A stretch of 64,000 nucleotides of DNA from Nematostella vectensis. Lineage: Eukaryota > Cnidaria > Anthozoa > Actiniaria > Edwardsiidae. The notes below the pieces were generated by a model, which saw nothing but the letters and a program-made list of their open reading frames with translations, was not told the DNA's origin and did no database searches. Position numbers and translations under genes: made by a program. This document shows positions 34,701 through 47,300 of the stretch, one piece after another. Location: positions 2,897,001 through 2,961,000 of the forward strand of contig NC_064042.1 of NCBI RefSeq assembly GCF_932526225.1, written 5' to 3'. Within the stretch, counting starts at the first letter, position 1. Each line of letters opens with the position of its first letter.

Positions 34701-37700
34701 GCATCAGGTGTCTCCTTGGCAACCGATTCTATGTCGACACCTCCCTGCTGGCTGCCAACTAAGACTGGACCCTGGAAAAAAAATGGAAGGATTAGAGCTT
34801 GCGATGATTTTTGTAAAACTAAGCAGATAAGTAGAATAAAAGAGTACTGTACTCATGCAAAGTGTTTATCAATCAAAGTTTTTCAGTCAAGCAAAAGTAG
34901 CCAAATTTACATGGAGCAAAATAAATAGCTCTTCCGTGGGACAAAAAAAAACAAAATGAGCACCTTTTAAAAGACTGACATGTGCTGATGGAAATAAGAC
35001 ACCTCCACTCTCTCGGGGGAAAAATAAGGAGTCGAGTATTTATTAATTTAGTGTTACTGTAGATTTTTATTTATTACCTCATGTTCATACACAGATTTTT
35101 TATTTTCTACAAAAAAACCCTATTTAGCCATACCTGATATTTTCTTTCCAATGCCAGAGCAAAATAGTATTCTCTTCTTGCATATAATCGCTCACAGACG
35201 AAGACCTGAGTGTAATAAAAGTACATGTTAAGCATTACAATTTCTCAACCCAAGGCTTCCACGTTATGTATTCACTGTGTCTTTCACATACACACACACA
35301 AAAGGTTCAGTAAAACTTAAAAATGAAGTATTTTGAACTTATCTTTTTTTTTATTTAGTGGGACAGGTTGACTAATTATCTCTCTTTTAGGGCGGAGGGG
35401 TGGGGAGCTATCTCTCTTTTAGGGGGGAGGGGTGGGGATCCTTGACTGAACATCTAGGTTTTTACAAAAATATACAAGTTCAAAAATCTGAGCATATTCA
35501 TGACTTACTTCATTACATACTCTTCCTAGTTCCCCAGTTTGCTTTGTAAATAATTTCTTGCCGATCATACGAGAAGCAACTTCCTTGGCTTCATCAGCTC
35601 TGCAAAGAAACAAAAGGAATCAAATTTGTTTCAATGAAAGAATCTTTACAGAAAGAAGAAATATCAACAGAGAATTACTCACGAGAATACAATTCTGACT
35701 CCGCCTTTGAGGCCACCTTCGAACTTGCCTTTCCCTCGACCACCAGCCAGAACTTGCGCTTTGACAACCATATCCCCTTCAACTTCACTTTCACCTAATA
35801 GTTAAATATAACACAAACAGGAACTGGTGAATATCAATCTCTATAATACAAAAGAGATAGTTTAGACCCATTATTGAATCTGTGCCAATTAACACTTTGT
35901 GTGTTAGTGAAGTATACATAGTACAAAAGAGAAGACATGAACCCTATTCAAATCCTTATAATTAACTTGAACACAAAATAGTGTTTGCTTGACCATTTCA
36001 TTCATTTATTTATTTTGTTTTAACTTATAATCAATGAAAACTTCAACAGTGAAAGAGGTGAGGCAACAAAAAGAAGACTTTATCTTTTATGAATTCACTA
36101 AACAAGAAACCATACACATTGTAGGAAAGCTTGTGAAACAGTCTTTAAGTAGACATAACCCCAAAATCTACAAAACGAAAAAAAAAAATAGGAACAGGGG
36201 AAAATATAATTGGGGTTTCCTTCCCAAAAAGTGTTGGGAGTGGGGACCACATGCTGTAGAGGCCCTGTATTCAACAACAGATACCTTTTTGGAATGCAAA
36301 ATGTATTTCCTTATAGCTTCAGCTTCTTGTAAGCTGAAGTATCTGATTTATACAAAATCAACTCTGCCTACTAACATATGTATCAATCACCGCCATAACT
36401 ATGCACTGATCTTACTAACACCTCTTCCCCCTAACCCTAGGGTGGGTTTGTAAAGTGAGTGCTTATACATAATCATGTTATTAATGTCCCTCAAAACATT
36501 CTTTACCAATCAATCTATCACTACTAATCTGAGCTAGATGGTATGACAAAAAACGTTTCAATAAATCTTGATCATTCCACAGTAATCTAGTTCATTCTTC
36601 AGTAATCTTGATCTATCTACAGTAATCTAGATCTTTCTATAGTAATCTAAAACTTTCTGTAGTAATCTACATCTTTATACAGTAATCTAGATAATTCTAC
36701 AGCAACCTAGATAATTCGACAGTAATCTAGATCATGCTACAGTACATAATTAGTGGATGCTACAGTTCTTCCTACTGTACCTGACTGCCTGGAGGGATCT
36801 GAAGTACCTGAGTCCTCTGAGTTCAAGCTGATCTTCATTGACTTACGTCCTTCGATGTTAATATCAGAGTTAGACATGATGTTAATATCAGAGTTAGAAA
36901 TTACTTTATAATCTCTCTAGAAAGCTAACTGAACTAGATCTATTTGGGATGGCAGCCAATTGTATATATGTCTAGTCTTTACAAGTTACTAATGCAAATA
37001 ATTATACATCATTTACATGGGTTGTTAAACTGTTGATGGTTATACTGCACCTGAGTGCTGCTGAGGTATCAGAGAAACCTTACCATGCTCACAATAGGAT
37101 TCCTTAATTTATATAGAAAAAGCAAGTAGACAGGTATTATGGGTTCTGGCTGAGCTATCTACCTTGCATTACCAATGAGAGGTGGGACATAAAAATTGGA
37201 AAACATCCTTCGGCTTTTATTACATATGTTCAGGGTTAAGGTCTAATCCCCCTTTCTCCCTGGGACTGTGGGGGTGGATGTTTAAAATGACTAGTGCATT
37301 AATGCTAGGTGCTACATAAGTTCTACTAACATGCCTAGAGACTTAACTTTGTTGTAGGAACCTGGCTTACTATTGCATCAGCAAAAACATCATAACAAAT
37401 TAATAGTAATTGATTTTTTTTAACATTACATTAGAGTAAAAGTAAAGAGAGTGAAATCCTGAAAATAACAAATTATGAACACAAAAATACATATACACAC
37501 AAAATAATGGTTTTGATGTCAATCTGAGCATGGAAAGTAAAAGAAACCTTAACCAGGAAATGAATCCCACCAGTAACACTGGTCAACAGTCCTTTAGAAC
37601 TGTTGACCTGTTAGTATGGCTTTTGTAAATACGATCTAACCGGGATCTAACCCCAAAACCTCACCAAGGACGGTTGCAATCTCATAAGCCTGCTCTGCAG

Positions 37701-37985
37701 TCCTCGCCACGCCTCCTTTCGGCGTCAGGATCCCGGCATCTTGGAGGATTTTCATGCTGTGATGTTCATGGACCGAGAGATTTCTGCGTGGTTGGTGTTG
37801 CGCTGTAACATTAGGACCAAGAACCTGGAAAAAGTACATCGATTTATCAAAAGATAAAAATAACAACAATATTGTTATATATTATGGTTTCTAAATCGTG
37901 ATGTCCTTACCCGAGCTAACAGCTTTCCGTGTGTTTTAATGCCGTTTAAGTACAGACGCCGGAGAGAGTTGATCCCGGTCGCCAT
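25748..37985 (-). CDS. SUCLA2: succinate-CoA ligase beta subunit (ADP-forming), mitochondrial
   Basis: Beta subunit of succinyl-CoA synthetase, which makes ATP from succinyl-CoA in the TCA cycle together with SUCLG1. Twelve exons (minus): 37911-37985, 37665-37824, 35683-35794, 35509-35599, 35134-35205, 34669-34771, 34072-34236, 33575-33736, 29125-29267, 28786-28906, 26058-26146, 25748-25822. They sum to 1,368 nt, 455 residues, all phases joining. The N terminus ([20 protein letters not shown]) is a basic, acid-poor mitochondrial targeting sequence. [14 protein letters not shown] starts the mature enzyme. ATP-grasp blocks include [16 protein letters not shown] and [13 protein letters not shown]. 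The C-terminal domain has [37 protein letters not shown] and [16 protein letters not shown]. The HEHHSM block and overall similarity favour SUCLA2 over the GTP-type SUCLG2. Introns 8 and 10 are swollen by minisatellites. Confidence 0.95.
26155..28722 (-). repeat. 46-bp minisatellite filling SUCLA2 intron 10
   Basis: About 56 tandem units of acagacaggcagt(c/t/a)agacgagaagacagcacaacatacacaag. A 45-bp variant (caaaagcaacagac) is interspersed. The right edge is about 60 bp from exon 10. The left edge is about 10 bp from the exon 11 acceptor. In gene sense the units with gttaga read CTAACTGCCTGTC, resembling a branch point plus pyrimidine tract. Open frames on both strands reflect the lack of stops in the unit and are not genes. 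Even spacing may suggest CRISPR, but there are no unique spacers. Confidence 0.95.
29655..30110 (+). mobile_element. broken non-LTR retrotransposon reverse transcriptase fragment
   Basis: Translation with frame changes gives FADD near 29661-29672 (the catalytic Asp pair), then [17 protein letters not shown] and [19 protein letters not shown], then [17 protein letters not shown]. This is the order found after the YADD box in jockey/CR1/L2-type LINE enzymes. A frameshift after the FADD box, a stop after LYIN and another before ISKNN show it is dead. It lies in SUCLA2 intron 8, on the strand opposite the gene. Confidence 0.8.
30238..33562 (-). repeat. 29-bp minisatellite with higher-order structure in SUCLA2 intron 8
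   Basis: About 114 units of ggtgcctggaagtgtgggtaggactgtat with variants (cctaaaag, ggctggaag, gggcagg, ttcctgg). A rare variant tggtgtgctgcatggtggctggaagagtgg occurs at 31501, 32238 and 32946. That gives higher-order periods of 737 and 708 bp, differing by exactly one 29-bp unit. The right edge is about 12 bases from the exon 8 donor. Long minus-strand frames are by-products of the repeat. Confidence 0.95.
33840..34070. repeat. ATC/CAT-rich low-complexity tract
   Basis: SUCLA2 intron 7 is dominated by degenerate CAT, ATC and TTA triplets up to the exon 7 donor at 34071. No coding signal is seen. Confidence 0.6.
36570..36745. repeat. short tandem repeat, about 20-bp unit
   Basis: Roughly nine degenerate copies of acagtaatctagatctttct lie in SUCLA2 intron 2. 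The remainder of this 1.9-kb intron (35795-37664) holds no recognised exon. Confidence 0.7.
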
Positions 37986-38312
37986 TTTGTTTTCCCTGTG
38001 ATCGAAGCTTCTACGCATGTCACAATTAGAACACTAATAACGTAACTAACAGGGGAGGGGTACACTAAACTTCAATCTCCCTCTTTTATGATCTTACAAC
38101 TATGCCAAAATATAAAAGATTTAAAAATTTGAAATGAAAAATTGATTCAGATAAAGGATTTGTGTATATAATTACTTTAGTTCATTTCAAGAGCTTTAAT
38201 CATAAGCTGAAATATCTGATAGCTACTCCCTCCCCCAAGGTTGAATCATGTTTTCGTTTATTACCGCTGATTCTGGTATTGCGGCTTCGCGCGTGGTTCG
38301 ACCCGATCCAAA
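37986..38312. promoter_or_regulatory. probable bidirectional promoter, SUCLA2 / MED12
   Basis: 327 bp separate the start codons of SUCLA2 (minus, 37985) and MED12 (plus, 38313). There is no TATA box near either start. The MED12 start lies in CAAAATGGCGGC (38309-38320), which fits the animal YY1 consensus. The SUCLA2 start has the related AAAATGGCGACC on the minus strand. Promoter function is inferred. Confidence 0.6.
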
Positions 38313-41300
38313 ATGGCGGCCGTTCAATGTCGTCCTCTGAAAAGGCCAAGACTTGGTCCTCCTGACGTCTATCCTCAAGACGCCAGACAGAGAGAGGTCC
38401 GCTGTTATACAGACCAATAAACTCTCTTTCCAATGAGGAACTCACTTTCTGATTATCTCATTCTTTCAGGACGAATTGACGGAGGAAAATGTCAAGAAAG
38501 GATTCTCGTATCAGCCTCTCTTCAGCTGCAGTGAGGTGAGCTTAAAATATTTGGCTTCCAATTTGCTAACTTTACTGAAGAACCCTGAAACTCCGTTTCA
38601 ACCGAGTTCTAAAGCGCAATTGGCGTTTCGATTTATCAGCTAGATTCAATTGCACAAAACACGATTACGCTTCAAGCATGATGACATTTCATGTTTTGTT
38701 ATAAGTAATGAAGACATCCAGTTTTGTGACCAGTAAACACAACAATACGCAAAGGATCAAGTCGTATGAGCGATTCATCGCTAACCTTCGATTCTATGAT
38801 GATTCTTTTGTAGTATGGGTCCGCAAAAGACATTGTTTCCAATGTACCCCTGTCAAAGGTAGGCTTGATATGTAAGGTAACTTAGATACTCTTGATTTGT
38901 GCATTTTTTGTTGTTGTTCTGTATAACCTGTCATTTTTTTCACTCGATAACAGTTTGTCCAAAGCTTCAATAACGTGACCCAAGAAAAACAGAAAATCAA
39001 CACTTTTCAGGATGCAAACAAGAGGAAATCACAAATAGTCAAGGAGAACTTTTGGCCTGTGAGTTCACACTATGCAAGCCCATCTGACCGAAGTGTACAA
39101 AAAAAAAAAAAAACTCAGGTGGCTGATCACTGATTAGCGGACTGTTGGAATATGACCCTGAGTCCTAACAATCCAGACAGGGGAAAAAATTCTAAACTAA
39201 ATATTGGAAATCTACCTATCTCACCAATCAGAATTCTGCCAACCTGATTTATCAATTAATAATTATTTTTTTAATAGGATCACAGCGTTGTCCCTGGTTG
39301 GCTGGGAGATTGTGCGGGTTAAAAATGTCACAAAAGCCATAATTCAGCCAACTTTAAACTCTTTCCTAGTTTAAATCCACTGTTATCTGGTGCTTAGGGA
39401 CAACCCTGTTCAGTTAAGCATAAAGTAGCTTAGTGGTACAGGGTTTGTCTCTCAACAAAGTCGACCAGGTTTCAACCCCAAGACTGTTCCACTGTTTTAG
39501 AGGTGTTAAACTCTCTCTCTCTTCATTGGAAACTATAAATTCCTTGTTTTTTTTTGTATTATAAGCATGTTAAACCAGAAGTACCCACTCTTACCACACC
39601 TCATTATCCTGGGGGATGAAAAAATACTGGGGAAGCTGGCCGGTGGAAGAATTATTAGTGAAAGTGCTTACACACCAACTCACATTGTACACAGTGTAGT
39701 GAAGTCATTGTCTACATACTGATGAGTAATTTCCCCGTAATTAGTTTGTGCTTAAAACATTTCTTTTTTCACTTTTTTTTGTCTAGGTAACAGCAAGGTC
39801 AAGGAACTTGATACAGCAGTGGTTTCTTGATCTGGCTGGGAACAAGCCACTCAAGATTTTATCCAAAAAAGTAAGAGTCAAATGGAATAGCATAGGCTCC
39901 TAGTCCACTCTCCTGCTTATTTCCAAAGTTTTTGAGTTTTTGAGCTTTCAAAGACTGAGCCAATTCAGTTCACTTAGTCATCTGATATATGACCATAAGA
40001 TAATTCTCCTAGCTATACCTTTACAATATTATTTTATTTTTCATTCAGGTACCTATTCTTAACAAGAAGGAGGAAATTTTTAGCAGCCTGTGTGATAACG
40101 ATGTTCCCATGCTGCGGGCGGCATGGTTTATTAAGATGACGTCAGCCTACAATACAGTCATATCAGAAGCAAAAATCAAGAAAAGAATTATTGCAGATCC
40201 CTCACTAGGTAAGAAGGTATTTTATACAGTGCCAGACTCTAATAAGCTATTTTTATCAGTTATCCAAAGGGTGCTAGCCTGTGTTCAAGGCTTTTTAGCA
40301 TTCAATTACCTTGAATTTAAGCTTTTTTATGAATGAACTCGCATACATAATAATATGATAATGTGACAGACATAGTTGGATAGTTGGAAAGTAGGAAAAG
40401 CAAAAAAGAGTCTGTGGTTTATATGGCAATTAAAAAAATCATTAAGAAAATAGAAAAAGTGTACACTTTGAAAATCTGAACAAAGGCTATAATTTTTTCG
40501 TTCTGTTCAATTACAGACTGGACGTTCTCCTTGACCAAGTACCTCCGTGATCAGCTAATGAAGGTATCAGACTTCTATCAAGGTCACTTTTCCGGTATCT
40601 CCGCGTCTCAGCACCAGCAAAGGATGACAGCAGAGGTAGAGCCTCAGCGACAATGGAACTATACTGTCCGACTTGCCAACTGGCTTTATGAGGTATACTA
40701 CACCCTACATGAGTACTGGTTCTGCTTTGTCACTCTTTGAAACATGTTTCAAACAACCTATAGGGATAAAAAGTAAAAAAATAACAACTGGTATAGTTAG
40801 ACACTAGAGCTCATTTAGTTTTTTTTTAGATGTAGATAGTTTATAGATAAATTGTGATAGTAGGACACTAAAGCTTTAGCTATAGAGCTTTGCAATTTTG
40901 AGGTGCGTAGCCATTTTTTAGATGTTCACAGGTTGAAATAGTAAGAAAATTGAGCTTGTGTTTAACCATAGATGTTGACATTCTTTAGGCAAATTGCAAC
41001 CATTAGACACTAGGCTTGTGCTTAGCCATTTTTTTGAGAGATTTAGATAGAAAATGTTTAAAAATACTGTATCCTTTGAATATTTTGCCTGTAAACTTTT
41101 GTTATATAGGATGTATGTTTTTCATTAAGGAGAGCCTGTTGGATCGTCAAGAGTTCCTGCACTGGTTGCTAGATGTGTTTGAGAAAAAGGCCAGTGACGA
41201 TGTGCTGCTCAAGTACCTTGTGCCATTGATTCTTAGGGTAAGCACAATGTTTGCTGAATATTTAGTCACTTAAAGAATTAATTGAACCCTATCTAAAAAT

Positions 41301-44300
41301 ACAAATGTTCTGTTTGCTAAAAAAAGGTTTGACACTAGAAACAAAATTTGCTTGAATGGACATCAGTTGGTTGCTTGAAATGCATTCTTTTGAAAGAAGT
41401 GAATAACTACTTTAAATACATGGGCATGTCATGGTGTGATTAAATTAAGTTCAAAGAACAAATTCCCAGTTTGGGAAAATTTTGGGCATTTGCTGTTATG
41501 CCGTGCAGCAAGAAATAGTACTGAGCTGTTTTTGTTAAAGGATTGATTTAAATCCATAATTGGAACAAAATGGTTTCATATCCTACACAAAACCATTGTC
41601 AGATTAACAGACAAAAACAAAAACATACTGTAGCATGCTCCCTTAATTTTCAGGAATTGACCTCATTTTAACTTGTTTTTTCCTTTTTTCTGCTGTCAGT
41701 ATGTGGACCAGTTTGTGTTATCACAAACTCTTGCCAAAAGCCTGGCCCAAGTATGCACCAAGAAGCTCTCAACTCTCTACCTTGCCGCAGAGCAGATGCA
41801 GTCAGAGCAACCGCCGAACCAAGTCACCAAACCTCAGACGAACAACAGCTTCCCTACAGCACTCTCCACAAATGGATCAAATGACAGGTATGTGTGGCAA
41901 AATTCCCACAAGTCCGTAATCTCTAAAATGCCTATTAGTTAACTCCAGGTTTTCTCAATAAATAAAAAGCACCAACACCTTCAAGTAGGCTAATATGTTG
42001 TATACAGTATGTAAGTAGGCTCACACCAAACCTCAGACGACAACAGCTTGCCTATAGCACTCTCTGCAAGTAGAGTGATAGTCCATTTCTTAATTATACT
42101 TCCTTCAAAGAAAAGTTTCAAATCAAGGCCCTATGCTAATACCACACTAAATGTAACAGAATGGGCACAGGCCCTCAATTTAAAGTGTTTTTTTTTTAGA
42201 GCAGTAGAGGTAAATTAGAAATGGGCTACTGACAGGATATGGTGTCTAGATAATATATATAATGTATGCACTCAGTCATCTTAAAATGAGGGAAGCCAAC
42301 ATTTCAAACTATGTTGCTGTCTGAGAATGCAAGCAAAAGACGGAGACAGAGAAGGAAGATATAGGAACATTTTCACTTCTGTTTTCTAACTCTCTTTTGC
42401 TAATAAGGAAGATATAGGAACATTTTCACTTCTGTTTTCTAACTCTCTTTTGCTAATTGTGTTATCTCCAGGGCTTCGAATTACTCGCTTGTGCGTAATC
42501 CTGCGTAATTTGGCTAAATTTTGAAAGACAAAACATGCACAGCTGATGTGTTCTTTTAGGGTTTTTACCTCTATTTCTTTTTAAAAAAAGAGAGATATTC
42601 TTCGTAAGAGTGCGATATTTCGAACTGAATTTCGAAAACAAATAAAATGACTAGGCGTTCTTTGCTAAACTGCGAAGGTCTAGGACTAATAATAAAATAC
42701 CTTTTTTAATTGGCTGGTGGCTAGGAGCCATTGAAAACTCGCCTAAGATATTTTTGCGCAAAAAAATGAACCTTTTCAAGTTATTTCGTGCTTTTCTTCG
42801 GTACAAAATGTAGTTTGGACGTAACAGTTGATATTCCGTGTAATTTAGCACGTAATTCATTAAAGAATCCCACAAAATTTTTTATTTTTAAAGAAAAATG
42901 TGTTTCAAAATCCTGCGTAATTTAGCGCGTAATGATTGATTTTCCGCGTAATTTAGTGCGTAATTTAGCAAAGAATCTGGCGTAATTTTGAGTTTTTTTC
43001 CGTGTAATTCCAGAAGCCCTGTATCTCGTATCAAAGCATCAGACAGACAGGGTTGTTAGCATATGTGTTTATGCTTGGCTTTTCTTGCAGCTCTTTTACA
43101 CCCGTTACATCTTCATCCTCTACATCAACTGTGCTTTCCCAGTACAAGAACTGCTCACAACATAACTCCCTGGTGCTTGCACTAGGCGCAATTATCCAGG
43201 CAGTAACCATATGCTGTCCAGGTGCCTTGGTATGGAACTCCACTGTCTGTTCGTCTGGTCAGTCATCATCCAGCAGTAACTCTGGAGACCAGACCAAGCC
43301 CCAAGTACTTGGATCTCCATTAGATAGGCTTCCAATGGCGCCTTCGGCATTACCAATGCCTGGAGGTGGAAGCAACAATCCCATCAACCAAGAGGTATTG
43401 TATGCTAACAAGAAATGTTCTATATGTATAGTTCACATGTGCTTACAGATTCATACTGTTGCAACATTTGAGGAACATATTTAGCAAAGAAATAGAGAAT
43501 TGGAGGCGGTTGGAGAAAGAAAAACATCTTTCAAAAATTGATGCCTGTGAGCTAATGCATCATTAACCCCTAAATGCACCTGCCTATCTGTCTCGGAACC
43601 CAGAGACAATAGGTAGAGCCACCATTTGGATGTCCCTCCATTTGGAAATGATTTTTTACCTTTGTTCTTTTTGTCATTGTTGTTCTTGCTAATTATTATC
43701 TGTCCTCAGGTGATGCTTTCACTACTTGCAAGTGAAGAATCAGTCAAAACTCGAGGACTAGCTGTTGAATCTCGCTGGTCTCCCGACAAATACCAAGACA
43801 AGACATCAGGTAAATATCAATCAATGTTCCACGGTAAAGCATCATTAGTATCAATATCATCATCACTACTCACGTCAATACAAACACCAATGCCATGCCA
43901 TAGTTTCATACGCACTGTCTGAGCTTCAGCACAAATTACAGATGCTCTTTTTGAAGTCCACTTGATTTCCTTTTTTTTAAATGGGAAGAATTAACAATGG
44001 TGCATTTTCTCTCCAGCAAAGGGGAAATATTTTTTGCCATGGAATTTTCCCATAATTTAAAATAAAAGAGTAATGGTGGTGTTAGTAAGAGATAGAAAAA
44101 GAAAGTAGAGACAGAAGTAAAGGTGCTTACTGTGTGTGAGAGAATCAGTGCGAAGGAGGTGAAAGTGTAGAAGAAAGAAATGGAGTTGTTTCTATTTCTC
44201 TCTTCTATGCATCTCTTCTAACTCTGTTTTCTTCACTAGTAAAAAGTTAGCTTTGACATCCATTTCATCTACCAATAATTGTTGAGACTCTGAGAGCATC

Positions 44301-47300
44301 TGTTTTGTGCAATAGCTCAATCATATTCATAACCGCTGCTAGCTTTGTTGCCACTTTGTCTAGCAATCTTCACAGGGAAGCTTCAGCTTGCTTTACCAGC
44401 CCCAAGTCTTCTTTTCTAATTCTCTATCTGCTTAGTACTCTAACCTTTCTTGCTCTATTGGATGGTCTAAATTAACTTGATAAATATTAATCAGTGTCCA
44501 TCGGTGATTAATTCGCTTTATACGTATATAACAACCTTGAACTAAACTTTATTTTGCAGTTTTACATTTAATTGATAATGTTAAGATGAACCATTGTCAG
44601 CCCTCTGTAAACAGCCCCAACATTGTTTTGAGGTTTCATCACCCAACACTTGAAGAAGTTTTTAAGCAATTTCAAGGTGCTTTATGTCTAGAAAACATAC
44701 AAAAAGATGTGCCAAAATGGGAATTCTAAAGTATTTTTTTAGAAAAAACAAAGACCCTAAATGAGATAGTAATATATTCAAAAACTAAAAAAAATTGCTC
44801 CAAAAATATCCTTTGCTTCCCCATAACAGGGCTTTAATCTCAAACACATTTTATTCGTCACACATTTACGAATATAATTTCTAACTAAAGTAACAACAAT
44901 TTGCTAAATAAAATAGTCTATCATAAGTAGATTTGAGCTGCAAATCAGTTGACTTTACATTAAATTGTGTTTGGCTGCTCAGCAATCTAGCAATTTGCTT
45001 TTTATTGTAGACATTTTCTTTTGTTGAATGTTTTAACTTTTTAGAATGCCAACAAGCTCATGTGTAGCACAGTATTTTCCTGCATGACAATATTTAATTA
45101 ATTTAAAGTAATTTAATAGCGATAAGTTGTTAAAATGCTGGTGTAGCATGCAAACTTCCATTTGTGTTCCACACTCATTTTTTAGTATTTGTGTATGTTC
45201 TTGTTTTTCATAGAAAACACATTTTGCTATTTTCCCATGTGTTAGAACACTGTTAGTAATCTATATAGTTTTTGTTTCTTGAGACATTGTTTTTTTTAAA
45301 TATTTTTTATAGAGAAAATATTTTTATCTAAAATAAACCAAGTAATGATATGCACTATTAAAAGGCTGAACTACAACATTTCTACCCTGTATGTGTATGT
45401 GTATGGTAGATTGTTTCCTACCCCTATTGCCTCATTGGTATCAAATAAATAGGTGAATAAAAGAAGTTTAATTGACCCAGCGGCCTAAAAAATTGATGCA
45501 TATCTGGGTGAGCATAGTATGGCCTCTAAACAGCAAAGACATTAAAGTTTGTTATATTTAACAGGATTTTTGTTTGAACGACCCTTTCATGGCATATTTT
45601 GTGAGCCTTTCATTTCCTTATCAAATGTGTTTTGATGGAAATAACTTTTTTTAAATACAAGATTACACAAAATCTAACAATAAAAAGAGTTCTAAATCCT
45701 TAATAAGGTTGCTATTGGAGTTATTGAAATGTAACATGGCACAGATTGGAAAAAAATTCAGGGGTTTTATTTCTTTATAATTTAGATAAAATGACATTGG
45801 AATATACCCTGGTTTCAGAGCCTCAAACGTCTCTCTATGTAGTGGCCAGCAAGGTTGAGACGAGGCTCTGGCCTCTCGAAGCACTATTTCGACTTCTGCC
45901 TCACTTCCATGATAACGTTTTGTGATTAGCATGTGTCAGTTTCACCTGGGATGTAAACATCTCTTCGCTCGAGAATCGAATTCACGAGTATGAAAAGCGC
46001 ATGAAAACCAGATGTAAAAACAACGATATTCATCTGAAAACCCATGGGCTCATTACTGTAGAGCTAGTGACAAGAATCGGCGCATAGGAGGTGGGGAATA
46101 GGAGGTGGGGAGGTGGGTATAGTTGAATCCACTATCGTTGAGGCGAGAGCAAACGCCGGGAATAAGCTGGAAAATCAGCGATTCTCCGAATCCGGTCGGC
46201 AGCACATAAAAGACATCTTGCCGCTTGTTGATGAACTCGTTAAGACTCCTCTTGAACAGATTTTACATTTTTAATACTGGTAAATCTTGTAACTTATTTG
46301 GACTGCAAAGCACTATTACTGTTTAACTGCGATTAAAATAATCTATTGCTCCTCTACTTTGTTCGTTTAGATGTTTGTTATGGCAAACAGTTTTGACCTT
46401 TTGAACTTGAAGCGAACAATACAATAGAGAACGGTCAGAATTTCTTGGTTTCCTTGACCACGCGTCAATTGGCCAATTAGCGACCAAGTCCAGATTCTGA
46501 ACCTAGCAGAAGTCGAAATAGTGCTTTGAGAGGCCAGAGCCTAGTCTCAACCTCGCTGGCTATTAACAATATAAACTTTAAACTTTAACTTAAAATATGC
46601 CAAAGGCCATTTCAGCTATAAGCATGCACGCGCACTTGACATGGAAACCTACCTCAACTACCCTCTTGCAGCGCACCCTTCGTTTGGTGCAAGCTTAAAA
46701 AAGCTGGTAGTTGAGTTAGATTTATATAGTAATGTGTGCGCAAGCTTATAGCTCGAATGGTCTATTTGAAATGGCGCAATGTTCCTAATACTGTAAAATG
46801 CCTAACAAATATAGAAATCTTGATAGTGCAAATGTTTGCACCTTGTGATTTTGTAACCTTACCCTCCCATCCCATCCTCTTACCCTCCTAACTTCATTTC
46901 ATTTCAAGGTTTTACAGGCTTACTTCTCTCTTGAAAACTTCTGTCATCTGAGCATGTCATCACCTGAACACCACTGACCTCATCAGCCTGTGGGCTCCCA
47001 TAGCTGGTTTTGTTGCATCTTGCAAATGGATAAAAAATGAAGGGCTGACCACAAAAAGGATAATAATGCATATTGGGGCTGTGATTTAGGTTTTTTTTTA
47101 TTTATCTTTGATGCTTCTTTTCAATCTGTCCTTCATTTTTGAATCTGTTAATGACCATACATCTATAGGTTAATAAATATTGAATTGTTGAAATGTGTAC
47201 CATGGGTCAATTTTTTCTAGCCAGCAACATGTAAATACCTAAAACCTGTATTATCTGCCAATTTACTTAAGGCATAATTCAAACTTGACATACGGAACAC

